Assembly: GCA_963708245.1 (NCBI GenBank) | Contig: OY970201.1 | Span: 1,054,001 to 1,118,000 of the forward strand | Source: CAVYXK01 sp963708245 | Lineage (GTDB): Bacteria; Pseudomonadota; Alphaproteobacteria; Acetobacterales; Acetobacteraceae | Reading direction: 5' to 3' | DNA: 64,000 nucleotides | In this document: piece after piece, positions 8,311 through 16,448 of the stretch | Layout of the letters: each line of letters begins with the position of its first letter | How positions within the stretch are numbered: position 1 is the first letter of the stretch | Translations under genes and position numbers: made by a program | The notes under the pieces: model-generated | Databases searched by the model: none | Seen by the model: only the letters and a program-made list of their open reading frames with translations | Told to the model about the DNA's origin: nothing

Positions 8311-9561
8311 TCACGCGGTCACCTGCATGTCGAACTTCTGCTCGTCCACCGCCTTCGGATTGCGGATATCGGCTTCATGCCTCGGCAGACCGGCGAACAC
8401 CACCCGCGCCGCCTCGCCGATGTTGTGGACGATATCCGCAACGTCCTGCTCGCTATGCAGCGGGTGAGTTCCCACCATGACCGTGCGGTTCAGGATGTCC
8501 AGCGACTTGCTGCACATGTCCTTCGAATAGTTTCGCCGGCACTCGGCGTTGGCCGGCATCTCGAACGGGTTCATCGCCCCGTGCGCCGCACCGAGGCCCA
8601 TCAGCACCTGATCCCACTCCGTGTAGTTGTGCCGCCCGGTCTTTCCGGCGATTACGCTCGGAAACACCTCGACGAACCGGTCCGCGCTCTCCGCCGAGGG
8701 CAGGCTCAGCATGACCTGCGTCGCACAATCGTCGTCCGGGCTGTTCATCGGCGCCACGCGCAGACCGAGATTGCCGAGCGGCGCAATGCCAGCGAGGATT
8801 TGGCGTCGTTCGCGCCGCATCGCCTGGATCATGCCATCCAGCCGGTCGAGCTGCACGTTCAGCATCGCCCCCATCAGTTCCAAGGCCCGCGCTCCGTTGC
8901 CCGAAAACGGCTTCAGCGCATCGTTGCGGCCCTGCCAGTAGAAATGACACGGATCGATGGCGCAGCGTACCCGCGCCGCGAGCCCATCGTCGTTGACCGC
9001 CACGCCGCCGCCTTCGCCGGAGGTTATGTTCTTGAAGTAGTTGAAGCTGAACGCACCGAGATGGCCAATGCTGCCGAACTTGCGACCGGCGTAGCCACCA
9101 CCCACTCCCTGGCATGCATCCTCGATGACGATCAGCCCCCGCCTGCCGGCAATCGCCATGATCGCCTCCATGTCGCACGCGGCGCCCCACATATGAACCG
9201 GGATGACCGCCTTCGTCCGGGGCCCGATCGCGGCCTCGAAGGCCGCCGGATCGATCGTCAGGCTCTCGTCGATATCGACGATGACCGGGATCGCGCCGAC
9301 CGAGAGAACGGACGTCGCGGTCGCCATGTACGTGTGAGCCGGGACGATCACCTCGTCGCCGGGGCCCAACCCGACCGCTGTCATGGCAGCCGCGAGCGCG
9401 TTGCTGCCGCTGGCGGCAAGGGCGAAATGCTTGCGGCCTAGGTAGTTGGCATAGCGCGCCTCGAACCGGTCGCATTCGCTGTCTGGGCTGTAGCGGAACA
9501 GCGCCCCGGAGCGGATGACCCGGGCAATCGCCTCGATCTCCTCCTCGCCAACGATATACAT
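8311..9561 (-). CDS. DegT/DnrJ/EryC1-family PLP aminotransferase
   Basis: 416 aa. Start chosen at MYIVGEEEIEA (9561) because GGGAGGGG lies 5 bases upstream; the frame is open to 9654. Family features are RYSPDSECDRFEARYANYLG near the N-terminus, SGSNALAAAM at 51-60, IEDACQG at 147-152 and the PLP lysine in NYFKNITSGEGG (about K177). These enzymes transaminate keto-sugars or scyllo-inosose. As first gene of the sugar-import operon it suggests a catabolic or salvage route in which an amino sugar or keto-sugar is converted after uptake. Confidence 0.85.
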   Translation of the reverse strand: MYIVGEEEIEAIARVIRSGALFRYSPDSECDRFEARYANYLGRKHFALAASGSNALAAAMTAVGLGPGDEVIVPAHTYMATATSVLSVGAIPVIVDIDESLTIDPAAFEAAIGPRTKAVIPVHMWGAACDMEAIMAIAGRRGLIVIEDACQGVGGGYAGRKFGSIGHLGAFSFNYFKNITSGEGGGVAVNDDGLAARVRCAIDPCHFYWQGRNDALKPFSGNGARALELMGAMLNVQLDRLDGMIQAMRRERRQILAGIAPLGNLGLRVAPMNSPDDDCATQVMLSLPSAESADRFVEVFPSVIAGKTGRHNYTEWDQVLMGLGAAHGAMNPFEMPANAECRRNYSKDMCSKSLDILNRTVMVGTHPLHSEQDVADIVHNIGEAARVVFAGLPRHEADIRNPKAVDEQKFDMQVTA

Positions 9562-9779
9562 GGAGGCCCCTCCCATTTCGGCGCATGGCGCAATCAGCAT
9601 AGTCGCGCGCGGGGTGCCCCGATAGAACCACTTCAGGCAATTCGTGGGAACCACCCGGTTTTGCCGGCAATCCCTGCGATACGCCGCCGCCGACGGATGA
9701 CCGCCCTTGCATCACGTCACCCGACAGCGCAGATCAAAGCCGTGCCCATCCACCCACGTTGGCAAGGAAGGTCGCAGCC

Positions 9780-10145
9780 ATGGCCATCACCCTCAACCAC
9801 ACCATCGTTCCCGCCCACGACAAGGCCGCTTCGGCGAAGTTCTTCGCTGACATCTTCGGCCTGACTTACGACGGCCCGCAGGGCCATTTCGCGCCGGTGC
9901 AGGTCAACCCGACCCTCACCCTCGATTTCGACGACGCCGAAAACTTTGAACCCCACCACTACGCCTTCCACGTCGATGATGCGGAATTCGATGCGATCCT
10001 CAAGCGCGTGCAAGCCGCCGGCATTCCGTATGGCAGCGATCCCTGGCACACCGAGAACAAGGAACTGAACAACTGGTACGGCGGTCGAGGCGTCTACTTC
10101 CGCGACCCTAATCGCCACCTGCTCGAACTTCTGACACGAACCTGA
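9780..10145 (+). CDS. VOC-family (glyoxalase/dioxygenase-like) protein
   Basis: 121 aa starting at MAITLNHTIVPA with AAGGAAGG 9 bases upstream. The vicinal-oxygen-chelate fold shows as the beta-alpha-beta repeats LNHTIVPAHDKAASAKFFADIFGL, HHYAFHVDD and VYFRDPNRHLLELLT; candidate metal ligands are the His in the first strand, the HxxFHV His and the final Glu. The enzymatic reaction is unknown. It is divergent from the DegT operon and followed within 10 bases by the DUF5996 gene. Confidence 0.8.
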   Translation: MAITLNHTIVPAHDKAASAKFFADIFGLTYDGPQGHFAPVQVNPTLTLDFDDAENFEPHHYAFHVDDAEFDAILKRVQAAGIPYGSDPWHTENKELNNWYGGRGVYFRDPNRHLLELLTRT

Positions 10146-10155
10146 GCGCGCACGC

Positions 10156-11046
10156 ATGACCGAAACCGCTTGGCCCAGCTTGCCGCTGGACGAATGGCGA
10201 GACACCTACGCCACGCTGCATATGTGGACGCAGGTGATCGGCAAAATCCGCCTCGCGCAGGCGCCGCTGATCAACCACTGGTGGGAGGTGCCGCTCTATG
10301 TCACCTGCCGAGGCCTGACCACCTCGCCCATCCCCTACGGCATGCGCACCTTCCAGATCGACTTCGACTTCATCGACCACCGCTTGATCATCCAGACCAG
10401 CGACGGCGCAACCAAGTCATTCCCCCTGCAACCACAAAGCGTCGCGCAATTTTACCGCACGGTCATGGAGCGGATGCAGGCACTCGCCCTTCCCGTTCAC
10501 ATCTGGACCACGCCGGTCGAAATCCCGAACCCGATCCCCTTCGAATCGGACAGCCAGCACGCCGCCTACGTTCCCGACCACGCACATCGTTTCTGGCGCA
10601 TCCTGGTCCAGGCCGATCGCGTCTTCACCGCGTTCCGCGCGCGTTTCATCGGCAAAGTCAGCCCGGTGCATTTCTTCTGGGGCAGCTTCGATCTTGCCGT
10701 GACCCGCTTCTCTGGTCGCCCGGCGCCATCGAAGCCAGATGCCGACAGCATCACCCGCGAAGCCTACTCGCACGAGGTCAGCAGTTGCGGATTCTGGCCC
10801 GGCGGCGACGGCATCGAGCAGCCCGCTTTCTATTCCTACGCCTATCCCGAACCGGACGACTTCGCGAAAGCCCCACTACGGCCCGAGGCCGCCTTCTACG
10901 ATAGCGGCCTGGGCCAGTTCATCCTGCCCTACGACGCCGTCCGCCAGGCGGCCTCCCCCGACGAGACCCTGCTCGCATTCCTGCAAAGCACCTACGAAGC
11001 CGCCGCGGACCTGGGGAATTGGGACCGCCCCGCTCTGGAACGCTAA
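10156..11046 (+). CDS. DUF5996 family protein
   Basis: 296 aa. Matches DUF5996 proteins, recognised by WPSLPLDEWRDTYATLHMWTQ (first 20 residues: WPSLPLDEWRDTYATLHMWT), the NHWWEVPLYVTCRGLTT block, and PVHFFWGSFDLAVTRFSGR. No signal peptide or membrane span. Function unknown. It follows the VOC gene by 10 bases and is probably co-transcribed with it. A hairpin of the dispersed repeat family follows its stop. Confidence 0.8.
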   Translation: MTETAWPSLPLDEWRDTYATLHMWTQVIGKIRLAQAPLINHWWEVPLYVTCRGLTTSPIPYGMRTFQIDFDFIDHRLIIQTSDGATKSFPLQPQSVAQFYRTVMERMQALALPVHIWTTPVEIPNPIPFESDSQHAAYVPDHAHRFWRILVQADRVFTAFRARFIGKVSPVHFFWGSFDLAVTRFSGRPAPSKPDADSITREAYSHEVSSCGFWPGGDGIEQPAFYSYAYPEPDDFAKAPLRPEAAFYDSGLGQFILPYDAVRQAASPDETLLAFLQSTYEAAADLGNWDRPALER

Positions 11047-11065
11047 CCCCCCTTGCGGGAGGGTT
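11045..11065. repeat. short palindromic repeat copy (degenerate)
   Basis: Just after the DUF5996 stop, AACCC and GGGTT arms enclose a CCCTTGCGGGA core. It resembles the CCTCCCGCAAGGGG-type palindromes elsewhere in the window and may act as a terminator-like hairpin, although no T-run follows. Confidence 0.4.
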
Positions 11066-11157
11066 CACCGGCCGGCCCATTCCCGGCCGTCAGGCCGGTC
11101 GCCGCAATCGGGTGCCGCACGTCACGCCATTAGGCGCAAGATGTAGGTTAATGCCCG

Positions 11158-12054
11158 ATGACCAAAAAACCCGCCGCTGATCCATACGCAGACCGCCGAC
11201 GGTTGACTTTTGAGCAAGCGGAAGGCGCGGAGCCGCTGCCGACGCAACTCCAGCCCAAGGAGTTGTCTAGTGAGCTTCGGGCGCTCCTGTGGCAGGTTGT
11301 TCATCAAAGCCTCGCAAGAGATACAATGGGCAGACCTCACGGTATCTCAACTCTCGGCCCCATGTGGGCAAATATTCTTTTCGCGAAGCACGTTTTCCGT
11401 GATCACAAGATGGCCGACGATTTTGAGAACAACGCCAATGATCTTTACAAACAAACAAAGAACATCTTCTCTGCCGGAGACTATTTAAAGGTATTCGGGT
11501 TCTTGCAATTCGTCCTTCGCCATCAGAATTGCCCGCATGGGTTTGCAGAGGAGATCGATCGCGCTCTGTCGACCGGTCGAGCCGCTTACCGTGTGCTCGA
11601 CGAAAAGACGATTATCCCGATTTCATCGGAAGTCGAGCGAGCAACGCTCGAACGTGCGTTTGTCGATATTGCCGCGACTGAATTCCAGGGCGCACGCAGT
11701 CACCTTCATACAGCAGGTTCCGACCTTACCTCCGGAAGCTATGCTTCTAGCATTCGCGAAAGCATCCATGCGGTAGAGTCTGTTGCTCGAACTCTTGCGC
11801 CGTCGGGCGAACTAAGCGGAGCTTTAGCCAAGCTCGAAAAATCATTTGGTATACATGGAGCCCTGAAGAAGGGGTTCTTGTCCATTTACGGCTATACAAG
11901 CGACGAGAATGGAATCCGCCACCCACTCTTGGACGACCCTCAGGCCCGTGTCGATGAAGCTGACGCACTTTTCATGATCGGGGCCTGTGCGGCATTCGTG
12001 TCATATATGATCCATAAAGCCCGTTTAGCCGGTCTGCTGAAGACCAAAGCATAA
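11158..12054 (+). CDS. AbiJ-type abortive-infection protein
   Basis: 298 aa. The N-terminal half (DPYADRRRLTFEQAEGAEPL, then LSSELRALLWQVVHQSL) resembles the AbiJ N-terminal domain 4 family. The C-terminal half, with SSIRESIHAVESVARTL and GYTSDENGIRHPLL, matches the helical C-terminal domain of Abi proteins, which is related to HEPN ribonucleases. These proteins are associated with phage-triggered growth arrest. Codons such as TTA, AGA and ATA and the AT-richer composition differ from neighbours, suggesting transfer. It stands alone on the plus strand beside a degraded RES/MbcA toxin-antitoxin pair. Defence function is inferred from family. Confidence 0.7.
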   Translation: MTKKPAADPYADRRRLTFEQAEGAEPLPTQLQPKELSSELRALLWQVVHQSLARDTMGRPHGISTLGPMWANILFAKHVFRDHKMADDFENNANDLYKQTKNIFSAGDYLKVFGFLQFVLRHQNCPHGFAEEIDRALSTGRAAYRVLDEKTIIPISSEVERATLERAFVDIAATEFQGARSHLHTAGSDLTSGSYASSIRESIHAVESVARTLAPSGELSGALAKLEKSFGIHGALKKGFLSIYGYTSDENGIRHPLLDDPQARVDEADALFMIGACAAFVSYMIHKARLAGLLKTKA

Positions 12055-12068
12055 GTCGCAGTAGTCCG

Positions 12069-12227
12069 CTATATCGCCATTAAATTTCTGAATGCATCTC
12101 CAATCGCACTCCAAGAGTCAATCCATGCGGGCCGAACGCCCAAATGAAGCAAAGACGTAAGTAGAAATCTCTGTTCGAAATCCTGCACGGGTTTCGGCAT
12201 TAGCCAAATGTGCTCGGGGTTCACCAT
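12069..12227 (-). CDS. small 52-aa ORF of unknown function
   Basis: An ATG at 12227 preceded by AGGAG at 8-base spacing opens a 52-aa frame beginning MVNPEHIWLMPKPVQDFEQR and ending NLMAI. The composition is protein-like (four Trp/Phe clusters, amphipathic helix potential), and the codon use is AT-rich like the neighbouring AbiJ-type gene. It ends 15 bases from the AbiJ-type stop, convergently. I recognise no family. It could be a genuine small protein of the islet or the tail of a lost gene. Confidence 0.4.
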   Translation of the reverse strand: MVNPEHIWLMPKPVQDFEQRFLLTSLLHLGVRPAWIDSWSAIGDAFRNLMAI

Positions 12228-12290
12228 GCCATTAGCTCCTATTTGCCGTCTGTCCTTCTCTTTCTATAAAACTATCATGCTCATCCACCT

Positions 12291-12680
12291 TCGTATGTTG
12301 GCATCAGACAGAGCCCCCACCGGCAGAGCCGGATCGGCAGCGTCAATCCAACCGCTTGCGCGGCTCTACTGCCGCAGCCTGGCAGGCGATCTGCGACATG
12401 TCGCGCAGATTATCCCGGCCGGGGAGCGAGGCGGGGTCGAAGAGCTCTCGAGAGATCTCGTCAGGGACAATAGCCTCAACGTACGCGCGGCGCTTGGAGG
12501 TGTTCTGCGGTTGGCATGCACGAGGACCCCGACAAGACAGACGGCCAAGCTCGTGCCCGCGTAGATCGCCGGTACTCTCGGGGGGTTCCAGCGCTGGCCG
12601 AAGAGGCGGGCGCCCTCTCCGGACCAAATGGGGTGTGGACCGGTCACAATGCGCCAAAGCCGCAGCGGCGCAGCAATCAG
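12291..12680 (-). pseudogene. RES-domain toxin, frameshifted and truncated
   Basis: Directly after the MbcA/ParS antitoxin stop, the minus strand reads LRLWRIVTGPHPIWSGEGA and then LFGQRWNPPRVPAIYAGTSL, the diagnostic start of RES toxins (NAD+-consuming partners of Xre/MbcA antitoxins). No standard start codon precedes LRLWRI except a CTG overlapping the antitoxin TGA; a GTG at 12647 is internal. After VLVHANR the homology moves to another frame around 12500-12530 and continues as RRAYVEAIVPDEISRELFD, ending at 12343 without the usual C-terminal 40-50 residues. The toxin is therefore almost certainly inactive. Confidence 0.7.
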
Positions 12681-13324
12681 AGAGCGAGCCCATATTCAAG
12701 CGCGTTCAGAAGCTGCTCGGTGCGGCGCGTGCCGAGATCCGTCTTTGCAGCATCGAGCGGAGTGCGCCCATCGAGTTCAGGATGGGGTGTCGTCATGAAC
12801 TCGCGTGCCTCGGCCTCCGTGCCGAGGGCGCGGCGAGCATGCACGAAAAGCCGTGCTACGCGCTCTGTTCGCTCGCTCTCCTCCGGCGAGAGCTTAGCTT
12901 CCCGACGCCCCAGGGTGGTCTTCGGGACGACGCCGTGTTCCAGGGCAGCGATCTTCGCCTTATCGCCACCAGACAGACGTTCCGCAACGTGCCGGAGAAC
13001 CTCTCGCGGGAGACCTTTCTCCACAGCCTTTTCGATGAAAACTGGGGAAGGCGACAGCACGCCGTGGGACAAAACATCGGAAAGGTGCCGATTAAAGGTC
13101 CCAGGTCCGTGAAAAGGGGCCAAGGTGTCGTTCTTAATCGCAACTAGGTACATGAGGGCGTCGTCGACCCGGATAACAAAGTCCGGGTCGAGCACGCCGG
13201 TAAGCCTCTTCTGGCTTCGCTTTTCCTTTGAAAGGCGTGCGGAGGATAAGCCTTCCACTAGACCTCCCACGAAAGCGAGGCCCATGATTTCTGCCACGGC
13301 CTTCGCGTCATGGTTTGTTAGCAT
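12677..13324 (-). CDS. Xre/MbcA/ParS-type antitoxin (RES partner)
   Basis: 215 aa from an ATG at 13324 with AAGG about 8 bases upstream; a longer frame to 13465 lacks family features. The C-terminal 60 residues (SERTERVARLFVHARRALG, then EFMTTPHPELDGRTPLDAA) are the DUF2384 toxin-binding domain of MbcA/ParS antitoxins, including the conserved W/L-P-x-LDG-R-x-P pattern. The N-terminal 120 residues are longer than in minimal antitoxins. It normally neutralises a RES toxin encoded just downstream and represses its own operon; here that toxin gene is broken, so the antitoxin appears orphaned. Confidence 0.75.
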   Translation of the reverse strand: MLTNHDAKAVAEIMGLAFVGGLVEGLSSARLSKEKRSQKRLTGVLDPDFVIRVDDALMYLVAIKNDTLAPFHGPGTFNRHLSDVLSHGVLSPSPVFIEKAVEKGLPREVLRHVAERLSGGDKAKIAALEHGVVPKTTLGRREAKLSPEESERTERVARLFVHARRALGTEAEAREFMTTPHPELDGRTPLDAAKTDLGTRRTEQLLNALEYGLAL

Positions 13325-13475
13325 TCCGTTGGCCTTCCCATCTGTACTAAGATGGCGACCCAAGTGGCGGGAGCAAGCTCGCTCTGATTTGGCCGGAAGC
13401 GGCGGCACCACGACTGATTTCCCAGCGACTGCTATCGTCCGCCCCCCATCGCCGCCGACGCACATGTCATCCCAG

Positions 13476-15728
13476 TCACAGAAACGAAACCGGATCGATA
13501 TCTACCTCTACCCGAGCCCCCCGAGGCACAGCCACCTTCCCTATCCACTCCCGAAGCAGCGGCTGCACCGCGATGTCCCGCCGCGCCTTCAACAGCAACC
13601 TCCTGCGGTGCCGCCCACGCAGGACCGAAAGCGGCGCCGGCGCCGGCCCCAGCACCACAACACCGGGCCCCCCCGGCGCGGTCTTCCCCAACTCCCGCGC
13701 CACATGATCCGCGACATGCGCCGCGTCCGCGCTGACGATCAGTGCCGCCAGTCGCCCATACGGCGGCCAGTGCCCCGGCCGACGCTGCTCCGCCTCGCGG
13801 GCGATGAACCCGGCCAGGTCCCCCTCCACCAGCGCCCGCATCACTGGGTGCTCCGGCGAGAAGGTCTGCAGCATCACCCGCCCCGGCGCCTCGGCGCGCC
13901 CAGCCCGGCCGGCCACTTGGTGCAGAAGCTGAACGGTCCGCTCCGCCGCGCGCAGGTCCCCGCCGGCCAGTCCCAGATCCGCATCCACCACGCCGACCAG
14001 CGTCAGGTACGGAAAGTGCCAACCCTTGGCTACGATCTGCGTGCCGATGATCAGGTCCACCTCGCGCGCGGCAATGGCCCGAGATGCCTCGGCCGCGGCG
14101 TGCGGGCCGGGCAGCGTGTCGCTCGCCATCACCAGCCGCCGAGCCGCCGGGAACAGCGCCGCCGCCTCCTCCGTGATGCGCTCCACCCCCGGCCCGACCG
14201 GCGTCAGGCTGTGCGCCGCCCCGCAGGCCGGACACGCCTCGGGGATCGGGATCGCGTGCCCGCAATGGTGACATTGCAGCAACCGCCGCGCCCGGTGCTC
14301 GACCAGCCACGCGGTGCAATGCGGGCACTGCATGCGGTGCCCGCACACCCGGCACAACGTCAGCGGCGCATACCCCCGGCGATTGAGGAACAGCATCGCC
14401 TGTTCCCCACGCGCCAGCGTCTCGCCGATGGCATCGACCAGCGGTGGCGCCAGAAACCGGCCCCGGTCCGGCGGAGTCTCCCGCAGGTCGATCGCCACCA
14501 CGGCCGGCAGCGCCGCCCCGCCGTGCCGGTTCGGCAAGGTCAACCGCCGGTACCGCCCGGCCTCCACATTCGCCACCGTCTCCAGGCTCGGCGTGGCCGA
14601 GACCAGCACAACAGGCGCCTGCTCGAACCGGCCGCGCACCACCGCCATGTCGCGGGCGTGGTACACAACGCCTTCTTCCTGCTTGAACGCGGTCTCGTGT
14701 TCTTCATCCACCACGATCAGGCCAAGGTCCGGGAACGGCAAGAACAATGCGGAGCGTGCACCGACCACCACCGCCGCGCGGCCCTCCGCCACCTCCCGCC
14801 ACGTGATCCGACGGGTGCGTGACGACAGGTCCGAGTGCCAGACCGCCGGGGCTACCCCGAAGCGTCGCTCGAACCGCTCCAGCCACTGGCTCGACAGCGC
14901 GATCTCCGGCAGCAGCACCAGCGCCTGACGGCCCTGGCGCAGGCATTCGGCAATTGCTTCCAGATAGACCTCGGTCTTGCCCGAGCCCGTCACCCCGTCG
15001 AGCAGCGTCACCCCGAAGCTGCGCGCCGCCACGCCGGCGCGCAGCACGGCCGCCGCCTGAGCCTGCTCCGTCGAGAGGGGAACGCCGGGATGGTCCGGGT
15101 CGGGAGCCGCGAAACAGCGCTCGGACGGCAGCGTCACGGCAACCAGCAACCCGGCCTGCGCCATCCCCTGGATCACCGGCCGGCCGGCACCCGCAGCACG
15201 CGCCAAGTCGGCCGTTGATTGCGGTTCATGAGCCTCCAGCGCGGCAAGCACCCGGCGGCGTGCTTCGGTCAGGCGGGGCGGCGGCGTGGCTTCCTCTTGC
15301 CGGCCTCCTTCGGCAGCGCCCTCCCCCCTGCCCCCTCCCGCAAGGGGAGGGGGAGATCGAACCCATCCGACGACGCTTGTCGGGGGCGGCGGGGAGACGA
15401 CCCGAAGTGCCATCGCCATCACCTCGCCGGGGGGTGCCAGGGTGTAGGCGGCCATCCAATCGACGAAAGCGCGCAGCGCCGGGCGCATGGGGGGCGTGTC
15501 CAGCACCGCGGCGATCGGCTTCAACTTGCGGTCGGGCGCCGCCGAACCCGGCTGAGCGTCCCAGACAACACCCACTGTCTCCCGCCCGTTCAGCGGCACC
15601 ATCACGACATCGCCCGGTGCAGCGTCGATCTCTGGCGGTACGCGATAGTCGAACGGACCGGCAAACGGGTACGGGAGCATCACCGGCAGGCGCCGCGGCC
15701 CCATTTGCTTCCGGTCAATGCCCTCCAT
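13476..15728 (-). CDS. priA: primosomal protein N' (replication restart helicase)
   Basis: 750 aa, slightly long for PriA. It reloads the replicative helicase at stalled forks. Visible features: an N-terminal DNA-binding region (LPYPFAGPFDYRVP), Walker A in DGVTGSGKTEVYLEA, DEEH box in IVVDEEHETAFKQEE, motif III SATPSLE, eight zinc cysteines in CRVCGHRMQCPHC and CHHCGHAIPIPEACPACG, then motif VI HQVAGRAGRAE. Residues about 118-140 (RSPPPLAGGGRGEGAAEGG) are encoded by a copy of the dispersed palindromic repeat, inserted in frame in the linker before the helicase core. Divergent from the transaldolase gene, 53 bases apart. A start at 15704 is also possible. Confidence 0.95.
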   Translation of the reverse strand: MEGIDRKQMGPRRLPVMLPYPFAGPFDYRVPPEIDAAPGDVVMVPLNGRETVGVVWDAQPGSAAPDRKLKPIAAVLDTPPMRPALRAFVDWMAAYTLAPPGEVMAMALRVVSPPPPTSVVGWVRSPPPLAGGGRGEGAAEGGRQEEATPPPRLTEARRRVLAALEAHEPQSTADLARAAGAGRPVIQGMAQAGLLVAVTLPSERCFAAPDPDHPGVPLSTEQAQAAAVLRAGVAARSFGVTLLDGVTGSGKTEVYLEAIAECLRQGRQALVLLPEIALSSQWLERFERRFGVAPAVWHSDLSSRTRRITWREVAEGRAAVVVGARSALFLPFPDLGLIVVDEEHETAFKQEEGVVYHARDMAVVRGRFEQAPVVLVSATPSLETVANVEAGRYRRLTLPNRHGGAALPAVVAIDLRETPPDRGRFLAPPLVDAIGETLARGEQAMLFLNRRGYAPLTLCRVCGHRMQCPHCTAWLVEHRARRLLQCHHCGHAIPIPEACPACGAAHSLTPVGPGVERITEEAAALFPAARRLVMASDTLPGPHAAAEASRAIAAREVDLIIGTQIVAKGWHFPYLTLVGVVDADLGLAGGDLRAAERTVQLLHQVAGRAGRAEAPGRVMLQTFSPEHPVMRALVEGDLAGFIAREAEQRRPGHWPPYGRLAALIVSADAAHVADHVARELGKTAPGGPGVVVLGPAPAPLSVLRGRHRRRLLLKARRDIAVQPLLREWIGKVAVPRGARVEVDIDPVSFL
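15319..15355. repeat. palindromic repeat inside priA
   Basis: A copy of the dispersed GC-rich repeat: a pyrimidine-rich stretch followed by the hairpin CCCCCTCCC-GCAA-GGGGAGGGGG at 15331-15353. Nearly identical to the intergenic copy at 24878-24914. It lies within the priA reading frame, keeps the frame open, and encodes an Arg/Pro/Gly-rich insert. Confidence 0.8.
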
Positions 15729-15781
15729 CCTATATCATCCTCGTCGTCCCATGGCGGGACGCCAGGAATCGGATCGTTCGC

Positions 15782-16438
15782 ATGAAGTTCTTCGTCGATA
15801 CCGCCGAGGTGGCGGAGATCAAGTCCCTCGCCGAAAGCGGCCTGCTGGACGGCGTCACCACCAACCCGTCGTTGGTGGCGAAGTCCGGCAAGCGCATGCG
15901 CGACGTGATTGCCGAGATCTGCGCCATCGTGCCCGGCCCGGTCAGCGCCGAGGTTGCCGCCACGAAGTACGAAGATATGCTGGCAGAAGCCCGCGTCCTG
16001 CGGGAAATCGCCCGCAACGTCGCGGTCAAGGTGCCGCTGACCCCGGACGGTCTGCGCGCCTGCCGCAAGCTGGCCGACGACGGCACGATGGTGAACGTCA
16101 CCCTCTGCTTCTCCCCCGCGCAAGCACTGTTGGCGGCCAAGGCCGGCGCCACCTTCGTCAGCCCCTTCGTCGGCCGCCTGGACGATATCGGCGAGCACGG
16201 CATGGGGCTGATCGCCGACATCCTGACGATCTTCCGCAACTATCCTTACCTGAAGACTGAGGTGCTGGTCGCCAGCGTGCGCAGCCCGACGCACGTCATA
16301 GAGGCAGCCAAGCTCGGCGCCCATGTCGCCACCGTACCCCCCGCCGTGCTGCGCTCGTTGTTCAATCATCCGCTGACCGACAAGGGCCTGGCGGCATTCC
16401 TCGCCGACTGGTCCAAAACCGGCCAGCATATCGTCTGA
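15782..16438 (+). CDS. tal: transaldolase / fructose-6-phosphate aldolase
   Basis: 218 aa, the size of the small transaldolase (TalC/Fsa) subfamily. The start MKFFVDTAEVAEIK is canonical. Key residues: D6, TTNPSL at 26-31, the Schiff-base lysine K83 in VKVPLT, NVTLCF at 105-110 and the SPFVGRLDD phosphate-binding segment at 127-135. It transfers a dihydroxyacetone unit in the non-oxidative pentose phosphate pathway, complementing the transketolase at 38.6-40.6 kb. Divergent from priA and followed closely by the DUF484 gene. Confidence 0.92.
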   Translation: MKFFVDTAEVAEIKSLAESGLLDGVTTNPSLVAKSGKRMRDVIAEICAIVPGPVSAEVAATKYEDMLAEARVLREIARNVAVKVPLTPDGLRACRKLADDGTMVNVTLCFSPAQALLAAKAGATFVSPFVGRLDDIGEHGMGLIADILTIFRNYPYLKTEVLVASVRSPTHVIEAAKLGAHVATVPPAVLRSLFNHPLTDKGLAAFLADWSKTGQHIV

Positions 16439-16448
16439 CCGAACCGGG

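Noticed and set aside
7399..9441. 680-codon plus-strand frame across the binding-protein and DegT genes
   Set aside because: Antisense shadow: both minus-strand genes have intact family motifs and ribosome sites, and this frame has none.
12208..12564. 118-codon plus-strand frame beside the AbiJ-type gene
   Set aside because: It crosses the antisense of the RES remnant and the 52-aa ORF and has no family-like features or good ribosome site.
14819..15781. Long plus-strand open frame upstream of and in frame with transaldolase
   Set aside because: It is antisense to priA and rich in Arg/Pro/Ser, typical of a GC-rich shadow frame; the transaldolase start at 15782 is canonical.
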